A stretch of 29,868 bases of DNA from DATNFP01 sp035606335 (GTDB taxonomy: Bacteria; Bacteroidota; Bacteroidia; Chitinophagales; Chitinophagaceae). Location: positions 1 to 29,868 of the forward strand of contig DATNFP010000195.1 in assembly GCA_035606335.1 (NCBI GenBank), written 5' to 3'. Made by a program: the position numbers and the translations under genes. Positions 8,811 through 15,637 of the stretch are shown here, one piece after another (the first letter of the stretch is position 1; each line of letters opens with the position of its first letter). The notes under the pieces were generated by a model. That model searched no databases and was not told the DNA's origin. It was given only the letters and a program-made list of their open reading frames with translations.

Positions 8811-9044
8811 TTATTGGCCTGTTGCATCAGGCCTCTCTTCATTTCTAAAATAAGATAGCGCTCCCGAGGGGCATTGTTTTACTTGCTTTATTATTTGTTC
8901 GCTATCTGCGCCATCTACATTTATCCAGGGATGCTTTTGAGGATCGAACACTTCGGCTAGCCCTTTCCAGCAAATTGTAGAGTGCTGGCATACCTCAGGC
9001 TTCCATATTACCGTAATTTCCCCATTGGTATAATGCTTCACCAT
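8811..9044 (-). CDS. YjdI-like (4Fe-4S) mono-cluster protein
   Basis: 77 aa. Small ferredoxin-like protein of the Fer4_19/YjdI group, proposed to bind one [4Fe-4S] cluster. Cysteines are at about residues 19 and 25 (EVCQHSTICWKGL) and 56 (KQCPSGAL). The phrases ITVIWKPEVCQHS and WINVDGADSEQIIKQVKQCPSGALSY are highly typical of YjdI. The electron-transfer partner is unknown. It lies 16 nt after the DUF1003 gene and 14 nt before the CoA pyrophosphatase gene in one operon. In E. coli the homologue neighbours a small GNAT protein (YjdJ); a GNAT of that size exists here too, but 9 kb away at 17676-17975. Confidence 0.92.
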   Translation of the reverse strand: MVKHYTNGEITVIWKPEVCQHSTICWKGLAEVFDPQKHPWINVDGADSEQIIKQVKQCPSGALSYFRNEERPDATGQ

Positions 9045-9060
9045 TTCAATAATTTGAAAC

Positions 9061-9777
9061 TTATTTTTTCAATGCCAATGTATCCATTCTTTGCTGCATC
9101 TGTTGCATCATATCTAATTGCATTTGAAACAACTCCACCATATTCTGATGCTGATGCAACAGCAAATGGTCTATTTTTTCATGCAGCAGCCTTATCTCAG
9201 TCTCCGCTTTCAGGTTCACTTTAAAATCATATTCACTACGAGATCTGTCTTTGGATTCCTGCCGGTTTTGGCTCATCATAATTACCGGGGCCTGTATAGC
9301 CGCAATACATGATAATACCAGGTTTAGTAATATAAACGGATAAGGATCGAAAGGTTTATGATTTGCATGATTTAGATATATACTATTGGCAATTATCCAT
9401 GTGACAAGCACCGTCATAAATGAAATAATAAACACCCAGCTACCACCAAAATTAGCCAGCCTATCAGCCATCCTGTCACCAAATGATAGCTTTGGCCCAT
9501 CCAGATCAGGAATCAGCGGCTTAAGAATATCTTCCTTTTCAAATCTTTCCTCTACTTTTTTTGCTAATGCCTGGTGGGCTTTTACTTCTTCAGATGTAAG
9601 GTTGGCGATATATGCACGCAACAGATCATTCAAAGCATTGTAAGAGATAAAATAATTATCCTTCCAGTCGCTCTTAAATGTTTTAAGAAAGTCCTGAACT
9701 GAAGGCCTTAATTGTTTCCACAATATGCCTTCGCTTTCAGAATAAGTTTCCCCTCGTATTGCACATTTACATTCCAT
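9061..9777 (-). CDS. DUF1003 domain membrane protein
   Basis: 238 aa. The DUF1003 core spans about residues 98-215: FGDRMADRLANFGGSWVFI, a first helix (about 112-132), the short loop NHKPFDPYPF, a second helix (about 146-170) and MSQNRQESKDRSRSEYDFKVNLKAETEIRLL, a hallmark stretch of this family. The C-terminus (about 190-235) is predicted coiled coil with several Gln/Met repeats. The N-terminal 90 residues start with ECKCAIRG, two close cysteines that could bind metal, and resemble the N-terminal extension seen in many DUF1003 proteins. Function unknown. Second gene of the 10537-8158 operon, 37 nt after the pirin gene. Confidence 0.88.
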   Translation of the reverse strand: MECKCAIRGETYSESEGILWKQLRPSVQDFLKTFKSDWKDNYFISYNALNDLLRAYIANLTSEEVKAHQALAKKVEERFEKEDILKPLIPDLDGPKLSFGDRMADRLANFGGSWVFIISFMTVLVTWIIANSIYLNHANHKPFDPYPFILLNLVLSCIAAIQAPVIMMSQNRQESKDRSRSEYDFKVNLKAETEIRLLHEKIDHLLLHQHQNMVELFQMQLDMMQQMQQRMDTLALKK

Positions 9778-9814
9778 CTGTCCAAATTACTAAAAATGTA
9801 TCAGGCCTAATTAT

Positions 9815-10537
9815 CTATTCCTCCAATTTCATAGGTATTTCCAGTAACAATACATCACTCGTTTTTGTGGCATTTATCTTTACGTCATCTGTGCCTGAAA
9901 TACCCATTCCATCGCGCCTGCTCAAAGTTTGTCCATCTATTGATACGTCACCATCTATTACAAAAACATACAAGCCATTGTCGTTGCTGTGTAAATGATG
10001 ACTTATGCTTTTACCTTCTTCGATATTACTGCGGTATATCCATGCGTGCTGATGGATTTTTAATCCTTCATCCTGGTTATCAATTGGCGATACCAGCGCC
10101 TGGAGCTTATTGATGCGTTCACCTGCCGGAAAAACTTTTTGATCGTACCGGGGCGTTACATCTTGTTTATCAGGAAATATCCAAATTTGCAGCAAGTTCA
10201 CATCCTTATCACGGTTATGATTGTACTCGCTATGTTGTAAGCCTGTACCGGCGCTCATTACTTGCACTTCATCAGGATGGATAGCCTGGGTATGTCCCAT
10301 AGTGTCTTTATGTTCCAATGCCCCATCTAATACTATGGTTATTATTTCCATATTATCATGCGGATGTTTCCCAAATCCATAACCACCTTTCACTATATCA
10401 TCATTCAGCACACGTAATACCCCAAAATGAATCCTGGCGGGGTCTTGATACCCGGCAAAACTAAATGTATGATAGGTATCCAGCCAGCCATGATTGGCAT
10501 GTCCACGGGAGTTAGCTACATGAATAACTTTTTGCAT
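9815..10537 (-). CDS. Pirin family protein (YhaK-like bicupin)
   Basis: 240 aa. Metal-binding bicupin; relatives act as quercetin dioxygenases or redox sensors. The N-terminal cupin has the complete ligand set: two His in KHPHDNMEI (about 57-61) and His/Glu in GLQHSEYN (about 100-106). It starts with HVANSRGHANHGWLDTYHTFSFAGY, typical of the YhaK/YhhW group of short pirins. The C-terminal cupin is less conserved, as usual. It is the promoter-proximal gene of a four-gene operon with DUF1003, a Fe-S protein and CoA pyrophosphatase, a grouping that hints at oxidative or electrophile stress. A perfect 12-bp palindrome lies 22 nt upstream of the start. A second, longer pirin occurs at 25451-26311 in a different operon. 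Confidence 0.93.
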   Translation of the reverse strand: MQKVIHVANSRGHANHGWLDTYHTFSFAGYQDPARIHFGVLRVLNDDIVKGGYGFGKHPHDNMEIITIVLDGALEHKDTMGHTQAIHPDEVQVMSAGTGLQHSEYNHNRDKDVNLLQIWIFPDKQDVTPRYDQKVFPAGERINKLQALVSPIDNQDEGLKIHQHAWIYRSNIEEGKSISHHLHSNDNGLYVFVIDGDVSIDGQTLSRRDGMGISGTDDVKINATKTSDVLLLEIPMKLEE

Positions 10538-10558
10538 AAGATCGTTTTTTAAAATTTA

Positions 10559-10570
10559 ATGTATATACAT
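10559..10570. promoter_or_regulatory. Perfect 12-bp palindrome upstream of the pirin operon
   Basis: ATGTATATACAT is a perfect palindrome 22 nt upstream of the pirin start at 10537, a position suited to an operator. Its ATGTA half-site resembles the longer palindrome before YceI (18723-18742). AT-rich palindromes of this length can arise by chance. Confidence 0.35.
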
Positions 10571-10696
10571 GTAATATGCAAAGGCCATGCCTTTATTGAT
10601 CACTGCCAAAGCTGCAGCCTGTTTAAAATATCATAAATAGTCCATCTAAAAAATACCCAAAAGCAATAAATGATTAAATTGGCCGAAAATTAAAGC

Positions 10697-11476
10697 ATGA
10701 AACGAGTATTACAAGTCATGGCATTAGTAATCATTAGTTTATCCGCAAAGGAATCGCAGGCGCAAAATCAGACTGGGAAAAGCAGCATGTTTGATACTGT
10801 GCGGAGAATGGATGCCAATGGCTGGGAATTTATGCAAGTGTCAGGTGAAGGTGCTATATGGTCAGAGGGAAATTTGCATAATGGTATTCGTGAAGGCGTA
10901 TGGTCGAGCTACTGGAATACAGGTTATCCACGAAATATGACCAGCTATATAAATGGATTGAGAACAGGACCTTCGCTGGAAATAGATGTAACAGGCTTTA
11001 TACTGGAAGTAGATAATTATAAAGACGACCTCCTGGAAGGACCGCAGAGAATGTTTCAAAAAGGAAGTGTGCGAATGACTGAGGAGACCTATTTCTCAAA
11101 AGGGAAAAAGGAAGGAAGCTATAAAAAATGGTATTTCAATGGCAATTTGCAGGAAACGAGCAACTACAGCGATGATAAACGTGATGGTCAGACAGTCTTT
11201 TATTTTGAAGATGGCAGCAAAGCAGGAGAATATATGTATAGCGATGGATTGATGGATGGGGATGCTACCACTTATTATCCTAACGGTAAGGTAAGCGACG
11301 TAGGTACATTCAAGAAAGATCTGCAATCCGGAGATTGGAAAGAATATTATGAAAATGGCAACATGAAGGCAGAAGGCAAATATGCAGACGGAGACAAACA
11401 GGGGCCATGGAAAGAATATGATGAAGGAGGCAATTATAAAAAAACCGTACGTTACGAAAAAGGTGAGGAAAAATAA
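10697..11476 (+). CDS. Secreted YwqK-like MORN-repeat protein
   Basis: 259 aa. A signal peptide is clear (MKRVLQVMALVIISLSAKESQAQ, cleavage near residue 23). From about residue 50 the protein is a chain of MORN-variant repeats of about 22 residues of the form G-x-W-x-x-Y-x-x-G-x-x, such as GVWSSYWNTGYPRN, GSYKKWYFNGNLQ, GQTVFYFEDGSKAG, GDWKEYYENGNMKAEG and GPWKEYDEGGNYKK. This is the pattern of the YwqK family, annotated elsewhere as toxin-antitoxin antitoxins; a toxin partner is not seen here and the secretion signal argues against a cytoplasmic antitoxin role. Bacteroidota encode many such exported proteins of unknown function. The stop is only 5 nt before the regulator at 11482, so the two are co-transcribed. 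Confidence 0.88.
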   Translation: MKRVLQVMALVIISLSAKESQAQNQTGKSSMFDTVRRMDANGWEFMQVSGEGAIWSEGNLHNGIREGVWSSYWNTGYPRNMTSYINGLRTGPSLEIDVTGFILEVDNYKDDLLEGPQRMFQKGSVRMTEETYFSKGKKEGSYKKWYFNGNLQETSNYSDDKRDGQTVFYFEDGSKAGEYMYSDGLMDGDATTYYPNGKVSDVGTFKKDLQSGDWKEYYENGNMKAEGKYADGDKQGPWKEYDEGGNYKKTVRYEKGEEK

Positions 11477-11481
11477 ACATA

Positions 11482-12645
11482 ATGGCACAAAGCATATTGG
11501 TAATAGACGATGAAAAAGCCATCCGCAAAACACTTGGGGAGATATTAACTTTTGAAGGGTTTACTGTAGATGAAGCTGCCGACGGAGCAGAGGGAATAAA
11601 AAAAATAAAAGAAAATAATTACGACTGTGTGCTTTGCGATATAAAAATGCCAAAAATGGATGGTATCGAAGTGCTGGAGCAGGCTCGCGAAGAAAAACCG
11701 GATATACCTTTCATCGTTATATCGGGTCATGGCAATATAGAGACCGCTGTTGATGCTGTAAAAAAAGGTGCTTTCGATTATATAGCCAAGCCCCCCGATC
11801 TAAACAGACTACTTATTACTATCCGCAACGCGATGGACAAAAAATCATTAGTTGCAGAAACAAAACAATTGCGCAAGCGCATATCCCGTGGTTTTGAGAT
11901 GATAGGTGAGTCTGCAGGAATGAAGAAAATAAATGACACTATAAAAAAAGTTGCACCTACGGATGCGCGTGTATTGATAACAGGTGAAAACGGAGTAGGT
12001 AAAGAACTTGTGGCACGCCGCCTTCATGAATTGAGCGCGCGTGCAAATGGAGCATTGGTAGAGGTGAACTGTGCCGCAATACCTTCAGAGCTGATAGAAA
12101 GTGAGCTGTTTGGCCATGAAAAAGGCTCATTTACTTCTGCCATAAAACAGCGTATAGGCAAGTTTGAACAAGCTAACGGAGGCACATTGTTCCTCGATGA
12201 GATAGGTGATATGAGCCACGATGCGCAGGCGAAGGTTTTGCGCGCATTGCAGGAAGGTAAAATAACAAGAGTGGGGGGGGATAAAGAGATAAAGGTGGAT
12301 GTACGTGTAATTGCGGCTACAAATAAAGACCTGATGAAAGAAGTGGAAGAGAAAAAATTCCGTCTTGACCTGTATCATCGGCTAAGTGTCATTCTCATTC
12401 ATGTGCCCTCTCTTAATGAAAGGAGAGAAGATATCCCATTGCTGGTTGAACACTTCAGCAAAGAAATAAGCGAAGAATACAAGCAACCCAAGAAACAAAT
12501 AGATAACGAAGCTCTCGAAATGCTGAAAGAATATAACTGGACCGGGAACATAAGGGAACTACGAAATGTAGTGGAACGCCTTATTATTCTTTCAGACAAA
12601 AAAATCACAAAAAAAGATGTAGAATCTTATATCCTGCTTAAATAA
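11482..12645 (+). CDS. NtrC-family response regulator (REC-AAA+), no HTH domain
   Basis: 387 aa. Receiver domain 1-120 with the acidic pair DD9-10, phospho-acceptor Asp53 (CDIKMPKMDG) and Lys103 (IAKPP). The sigma-54 AAA+ domain follows: Walker A GENGVGKE (168-175), the sigma-54 contact loop as GSFTSA (215-220; consensus GAFTGA), Walker B GGTLFLDE (233-240) and the C-terminal helical lid ending NIRELRNVVERLI. The protein stops about 17 residues later, where a Fis-type HTH would start in NtrC. So it should contact RNA polymerase-sigma-54 without a recognisable DNA-binding domain of its own. I recall HTH-less REC-AAA+ proteins of this length being common in Bacteroidota, so truncation is unlikely. 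No histidine kinase is encoded next to it. Confidence 0.93.
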   Translation: MAQSILVIDDEKAIRKTLGEILTFEGFTVDEAADGAEGIKKIKENNYDCVLCDIKMPKMDGIEVLEQAREEKPDIPFIVISGHGNIETAVDAVKKGAFDYIAKPPDLNRLLITIRNAMDKKSLVAETKQLRKRISRGFEMIGESAGMKKINDTIKKVAPTDARVLITGENGVGKELVARRLHELSARANGALVEVNCAAIPSELIESELFGHEKGSFTSAIKQRIGKFEQANGGTLFLDEIGDMSHDAQAKVLRALQEGKITRVGGDKEIKVDVRVIAATNKDLMKEVEEKKFRLDLYHRLSVILIHVPSLNERREDIPLLVEHFSKEISEEYKQPKKQIDNEALEMLKEYNWTGNIRELRNVVERLIILSDKKITKKDVESYILLK

Positions 12646-12739
12646 AAAGCTTTACCATTTCTTTAAGAATTATTGGATTACGAATTGTTTTACCCTATAT
12701 ACAGCCGCATTTGGTTGGGTATTCAATCATTACAATACT

Positions 12740-12853
12740 ATGAAAAAAGGCATTTTGGTAGCAGCATTCCTGGTGGGTCTGATAGTTTCGTTAAACTCGT
12801 GTGTAGTTGTAGAACATCCATACCATCATCATTATCATCATTACTACAGGTAA
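12740..12853 (+). CDS. Tiny His/Tyr-rich lipoprotein
   Basis: 37 aa, too short for most gene finders. It begins MKKGILVAAFLVGLIV and has a lipobox LNSC with Cys21, so the mature lipoprotein would be only 17 residues: CVVVEHPYHHHYHHYYR. Six of these are His and five are Tyr. It could bind metal ions (Ni, Zn, Cu) or pack at the membrane, but function is unknown. A strong hairpin lies 27 nt after the stop. The second mini-lipoprotein at 13077 also has its lipobox Cys at position 21 and a related hairpin downstream. Confidence comes from the clean signal/lipobox, terminator and the repeated arrangement. Confidence 0.6.
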   Translation: MKKGILVAAFLVGLIVSLNSCVVVEHPYHHHYHHYYR

Positions 12854-12880
12854 TAACACTAAGATGGTTTCATTGCTTTA

Positions 12881-12915
12881 TGTAAAACCATTCTGTAAAA
12901 AAGAATGGCTTTACA
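12881..12915 (+). terminator. Hairpin after the first mini-lipoprotein
   Basis: A 14-bp stem with one mismatch (TGTAAAACCATTCT at 12881-12894 with AGAATGGCTTTACA at 12902-12915), a 7-nt loop and then ATTTTAT. It fits an intrinsic terminator with a modest T tract. The stem core CCATTCT/AGAATGG recurs in the hairpin at 13227-13262. Confidence 0.6.
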
Positions 12916-12991
12916 ATTTTATACCATTCGTAGGTATTTCAATGAGAAGTTTTAGCTGCCATTAATAATTTTAATATTCAGTTCAAAAATA

Positions 12992-13023
12992 TTTGCAATA
13001 AACTGTTCGAGATATTACTTTTA
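12992..13023 (+). promoter_or_regulatory. Candidate promoter of the second mini-lipoprotein
   Basis: TTTG at 12992-12995, a 20-nt spacer and TACTTTTA at 13016-13023 (one mismatch to TAnnTTTG), 53 nt before the ATG at 13077. Confidence 0.4.
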
Positions 13024-13076
13024 TGTTTTCAGGAAGTCTAATTATTTTAAGTATATATTTTAAAGCATAATAAAAT

Positions 13077-13202
13077 ATGAAAAGAATAGCTTTGTTTTTT
13101 GTGTCTTTGATTATGTTGGGAATGCTATATAGCTCCTGTAAAACACACAGGTCAGCTTATGGTCATTATTATAACCATCCGAAAAGCTGGCGGGATTCTT
13201 AG
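13077..13202 (+). CDS. Tiny lipoprotein, second of a pair
   Basis: 41 aa. Signal sequence with MKRIALFFVSLIMLGMLY and lipobox YSSC, Cys21. The mature part of 21 residues is basic and aromatic (CKTHRSAYGHYYNHPKSWRD then Ser), again with His and Tyr though less extreme than the neighbour at 12740. It has a candidate promoter of its own upstream and a strong terminator 24 nt after the stop, so it looks like a single-gene transcript. Function unknown; likely an outer- or inner-membrane-anchored peptide. The shared length, Cys position and downstream hairpin suggest common descent with the 12740 gene. Confidence 0.6.
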   Translation: MKRIALFFVSLIMLGMLYSSCKTHRSAYGHYYNHPKSWRDS

Positions 13203-13226
13203 TTTTTAATTTTATTTCTTCATAAG

Positions 13227-13268
13227 CATTAGCCATTCTTCGATCATAAAGAATGGCTAATGATTTTT
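13227..13268 (+). terminator. Intrinsic terminator after the second mini-lipoprotein
   Basis: A perfect 14-bp stem (CATTAGCCATTCTT at 13227-13240 with its complement at 13249-13262), 8-nt loop, followed by ATTTTTAT. This is the strongest terminator in the window. Confidence 0.8.
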
Positions 13269-13324
13269 ATACTAAGACATTACAATATTCGTTAGCTTAG
13301 TAATTGCAAATTTCTTTATCAAAC

Positions 13325-14092
13325 ATGCGAACCGGTAAGCAGAAATTAATTTCACAAATTGGTATAGTATGCCTATTTCTTTTTACGATCATATTATTCT
13401 CTTCTTATAATGGATTTGCACAAATAGAAGCATCCACTGGTATTGATATGAGTTATCCATTGCTTCTGAATAAAAATAATAGCAGGATAAATTATAGCCA
13501 GATAAGTTTTGGATTGCGGTTTGGCATTAGTTACAAGCCCGCTCAAACTCAGTTTTTCCCTACTCTTGACTTTTCTTTCGGAAGAACAAGATTACCTCTT
13601 AAAGAATTTGAAGTGAATGACGTTGACCTCAACTTCAACTATCTGAACCTGATGCTGAATGGTAACTATGTAATATCTCTGGGAGAAAATGAAAATTCGC
13701 TTTATCTGATAGGTGGTATCGGCTTTGCTGACCTGAACCAGAAAGGCTTGTATGTAAGTGGGAAAAACGGGCAAGCTATGAACGCACAAATAGACTCTAC
13801 AGCCAATATCAATAAAATATTCCCTGCGATTGGATTAGGAATGGAGTATGTATATGGTGCATCAGTAAACAGAAATTTATACCTGAGCGTGGGACTGTAT
13901 TTTCAATATATATATCTTTTGCCTGAAAATAACAGCTATTATGTAACTGTAAGAGATTTTCAGGGTAAGTACCTAAGCCTGAATGCTAATCTTGAAGGGC
14001 ATCCTATAATTCCTACCTTTTATATTTCGATACACTATTTATTGGGGAAAAATCTTATTTTCTGGCATAAAAAGAATAGCATGTATTTGTAA
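13325..14092 (+). CDS. Putative outer-membrane beta-barrel protein
   Basis: 255 aa from the ATG at 13325; an upstream TTG could extend it by seven residues but gives a less typical signal. The N-terminus holds a basic stretch (MRTGKQKL) and a hydrophobic core up to SSYNGFAQ, a signal peptide with cleavage after about residue 34. The mature protein shows alternating polar/hydrophobic strands (such as ISFGLRFGISYKP, LNFNYLNLMLNGNYVISLG, LYLSVGLYFQYIYLL) typical of Bacteroidota porin-like barrels. It lacks a clean C-terminal aromatic, ending with a basic tail. No enzyme motif is seen. It precedes another barrel protein at 14179, so the two could serve one envelope function, but each seems to be transcribed separately. 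Confidence 0.72.
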   Translation: MRTGKQKLISQIGIVCLFLFTIILFSSYNGFAQIEASTGIDMSYPLLLNKNNSRINYSQISFGLRFGISYKPAQTQFFPTLDFSFGRTRLPLKEFEVNDVDLNFNYLNLMLNGNYVISLGENENSLYLIGGIGFADLNQKGLYVSGKNGQAMNAQIDSTANINKIFPAIGLGMEYVYGASVNRNLYLSVGLYFQYIYLLPENNSYYVTVRDFQGKYLSLNANLEGHPIIPTFYISIHYLLGKNLIFWHKKNSMYL

Positions 14093-14139
14093 AAACTGTG
14101 AATTCAGCCTTACCACTACCAACCGTAACGAATTTTATT

Positions 14140-14147
14140 TAGATTTG
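14140..14147 (+). promoter_or_regulatory. Candidate -7 box of the 14179 gene
   Basis: TAGATTTG fits TAnnTTTG and lies 31 nt before the ATG. No clear -33 element. Confidence 0.4.
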
Positions 14148-14178
14148 AACTGTATATTCATAAAGCCTACTAAATAAT

Positions 14179-14868
14179 ATGAGAACATTTGTACTCACAG
14201 CCTTAGCATTACTATTTGCCGGCAGCATGTATGCGCAAAACTTTGAAGTTGGAGTGAATGGTGGCGTAAGCACCAGCAGCATACCTGGCGGCACTCCGGA
14301 TAAGGGAGATAAAACTACCTGGAACTATCAGGCTTCAGCGAGATTGCTATACAGTATCAACGAAAACTGGCAGGTAGGGGGCGATATAGCAGGTACAAAA
14401 TGGCAAACTACTGCCCAATGGCCACTTACCGGAGCATTTGGCCAAAAAATAGGTTCGCAGAAAGTAACTTATTCTTTTGGAAGTCCGGCGCTTACAATTT
14501 GCGCGCAGCTTAACAGGGTAATACCTTTTTATTCTAAGATAAATCTCGATTTCATCCAGTCACAAGTTTATTTTGGAGTATCAGCAGGCGGCGTCATTAC
14601 TGTAAATGATGGCCGTGCTAACTACAGCACATTGCCTACTGAAAAGTTCCAGTACACATCTAATTTCAATTATGCGGATGGTAAAGGATATGTGGTAGGT
14701 GTGCAGGTTGGATATTCTTACTTTTTCACTGAACATTTCGGGTTAAATGTAGAAGTAGCACCCCGTTATGCTTCAGTATATACAAGTGACGGCAGATTTG
14801 GGCATGCAGATGACCATTATCATTTGTTCTATTACTACGGAACACTTGGATTACGTTTCCGCTTTTAA
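14179..14868 (+). CDS. Outer-membrane beta-barrel protein
   Basis: 229 aa. Signal peptide MRTFVLTALALLFAGSMYAQ with cleavage near residue 20. The rest is strand-rich with Gly/aromatic periodicity (FEVGVNGGVSTS, NWQVGGDIAGTKW, YVVGVQVGYSYFF, GLNVEVAPRYASVY) and finishes GTLGLRFRF; the terminal Phe is the usual BAM-recognised barrel end. The length suits an eight-stranded OmpA/OmpW-size barrel. A His-rich turn (HADDHYHLFYYY) precedes the last strand. Function unknown. Convergent with the small gene 14916-15209, sharing a hairpin terminator between them. Confidence 0.8.
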   Translation: MRTFVLTALALLFAGSMYAQNFEVGVNGGVSTSSIPGGTPDKGDKTTWNYQASARLLYSINENWQVGGDIAGTKWQTTAQWPLTGAFGQKIGSQKVTYSFGSPALTICAQLNRVIPFYSKINLDFIQSQVYFGVSAGGVITVNDGRANYSTLPTEKFQYTSNFNYADGKGYVVGVQVGYSYFFTEHFGLNVEVAPRYASVYTSDGRFGHADDHYHLFYYYGTLGLRFRF

Positions 14869-14892
14869 TTGATTACCTTTTTAATATGGCAT

Positions 14893-14916
14893 AAGGCAGA
14901 TGTAATAATCTGCCTT
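14893..14916. terminator. Bidirectional terminator between convergent genes
   Basis: AAGGCAGAT (14893-14901), 6-nt loop, ATCTGCCTT (14908-14916), followed on the plus strand by TAATTATTTT. It sits 25 nt after the barrel-protein stop and touches the stop codon of the minus-strand gene. Confidence 0.65.
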
Positions 14917-15209
14917 TAATTATTTTGATAGGCAGGTATCTTTCGATACTCTTTTATCTCTTCAAGTGCGGCCGCAAGATTATCTTCTGAATCAGCTAAT
15001 ATTGAATACTGGGAAGAAAAAAGAAATAACAGGAAAATCTCTGACACGCCTACAGGCATTGTAAAATCACTAAAATAAGTGCTATACTCCTTGTCAGAAA
15101 TAAATTTTTCTTCCGCGAGGATCTGAACATTGTGCTTTTTTGCAGCACAGGCAACATCAATCGATGTCGTATTAGGAAAGACGATACAAATAGCAGAATT
15201 GAGGTTCAT
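14916..15209 (-). CDS. Hypothetical protein, 97 aa
   Basis: Not recognised. The sequence starts MNLNSAICIVFPNTTSIDVACAAKKHNVQ, has a hydrophobic stretch near residues 50-70 (MPVGVSEIFLLFLFSSQYSI) that may be buried or membrane-associated, and ends in a charged helix (LAAALEEIKEYRKI). No signal peptide, no metal-binding motif. It has an ATG start, a terminator at its end and a gene-free upstream region, consistent with a single-gene transcript. Codon use looks like its neighbours. It could be a small nucleotide-binding-like domain judging from the alternating strand/helix pattern of the first 45 residues, but this is a guess. Confidence 0.55.
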   Translation of the reverse strand: MNLNSAICIVFPNTTSIDVACAAKKHNVQILAEEKFISDKEYSTYFSDFTMPVGVSEIFLLFLFSSQYSILADSEDNLAAALEEIKEYRKIPAYQNN

Positions 15210-15383
15210 AAGAAAAGCGAGTTTAGGTTGAAAATTGTGATATAAAGATGCGATGTTTTTATTGATAAATGATAGTAACTATCTGATTAGAACAATAAAA
15301 GCACGCAAAGTTTAAAAAAGATTATTTAATAACAAACAACAGCTATAAATAAAATTGTGCCTTCAACGTATCAGGGTACTAAA

Positions 15384-15408
15384 CAAAAAGCTCCTTTAAA
15401 AAGGAGCT
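15384..15408 (-). terminator. Minus-strand intrinsic terminator with no gene directly upstream
   Basis: Stem AGCTCCTTT/AAAGGAGCT (15389-15408) followed on the minus strand by TTTTTGTTT. Because the DUF4406 gene has its own terminator 200 nt upstream, this one suggests a further short transcript. Confidence 0.65.
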
Positions 15409-15505
15409 ACAAAACCTATCACCATGAAAAACTACATATGAACCAAAAAAGTTGAGCCAATCCTGAAAAATGGAATATTCAATTTCGTCACCATTTCGCT
15501 TTCAC
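15384..15505 (-). ncRNA. Candidate small RNA (or very short mRNA)
   Basis: Inferred only from an intrinsic terminator without an upstream gene and a loose -7 element (TAATCTTTG on the minus strand at 15510-15518, one base longer than consensus). The predicted transcript is about 120 nt and has an internal pairing AAATGG/CCATTT. It also contains a 20-codon ORF beginning MVTKLNIPFFRIG, so a peptide is an alternative. No known RNA family recognised. Confidence 0.28.
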
Positions 15506-15603
15506 AATACAAAGATTAAGATTTACCAAGGCTAAGAGAAATATAATCAACGCATTAACGATATATTTATTAATCGTTAACGAGCGATTAACAAATGAAT
15601 AAT

Positions 15604-15637
15604 AAAAAATGGATATGCGTCATACAGCATATCCATT
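15604..15637 (-). terminator. Terminator of the DUF4406 gene
   Basis: Perfect 11-bp stem AATGGATATGC (15608-15618) with GCATATCCATT (15627-15637), 8-nt loop, followed on the minus strand by TTTTTTATT. It lies 24 nt after the stop codon at 15661. Confidence 0.8.

Noticed and set aside
11096..11533. A 145-codon minus-strand frame opposite the YwqK and regulator genes
   Set aside because: Low-complexity hydrophobic translation opposite two well-supported genes; a shadow frame.
10697..12645. YwqK protein as antitoxin of a toxin-antitoxin pair
   Set aside because: It has a signal peptide, so it is exported, and the partner gene is a response regulator, not a toxin.
12673..12885. A 70-aa reading frame over the first mini-lipoprotein
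   Set aside because: It has no signal or family features and overlaps, in another frame, the 37-aa lipoprotein with a clean lipobox and terminator.
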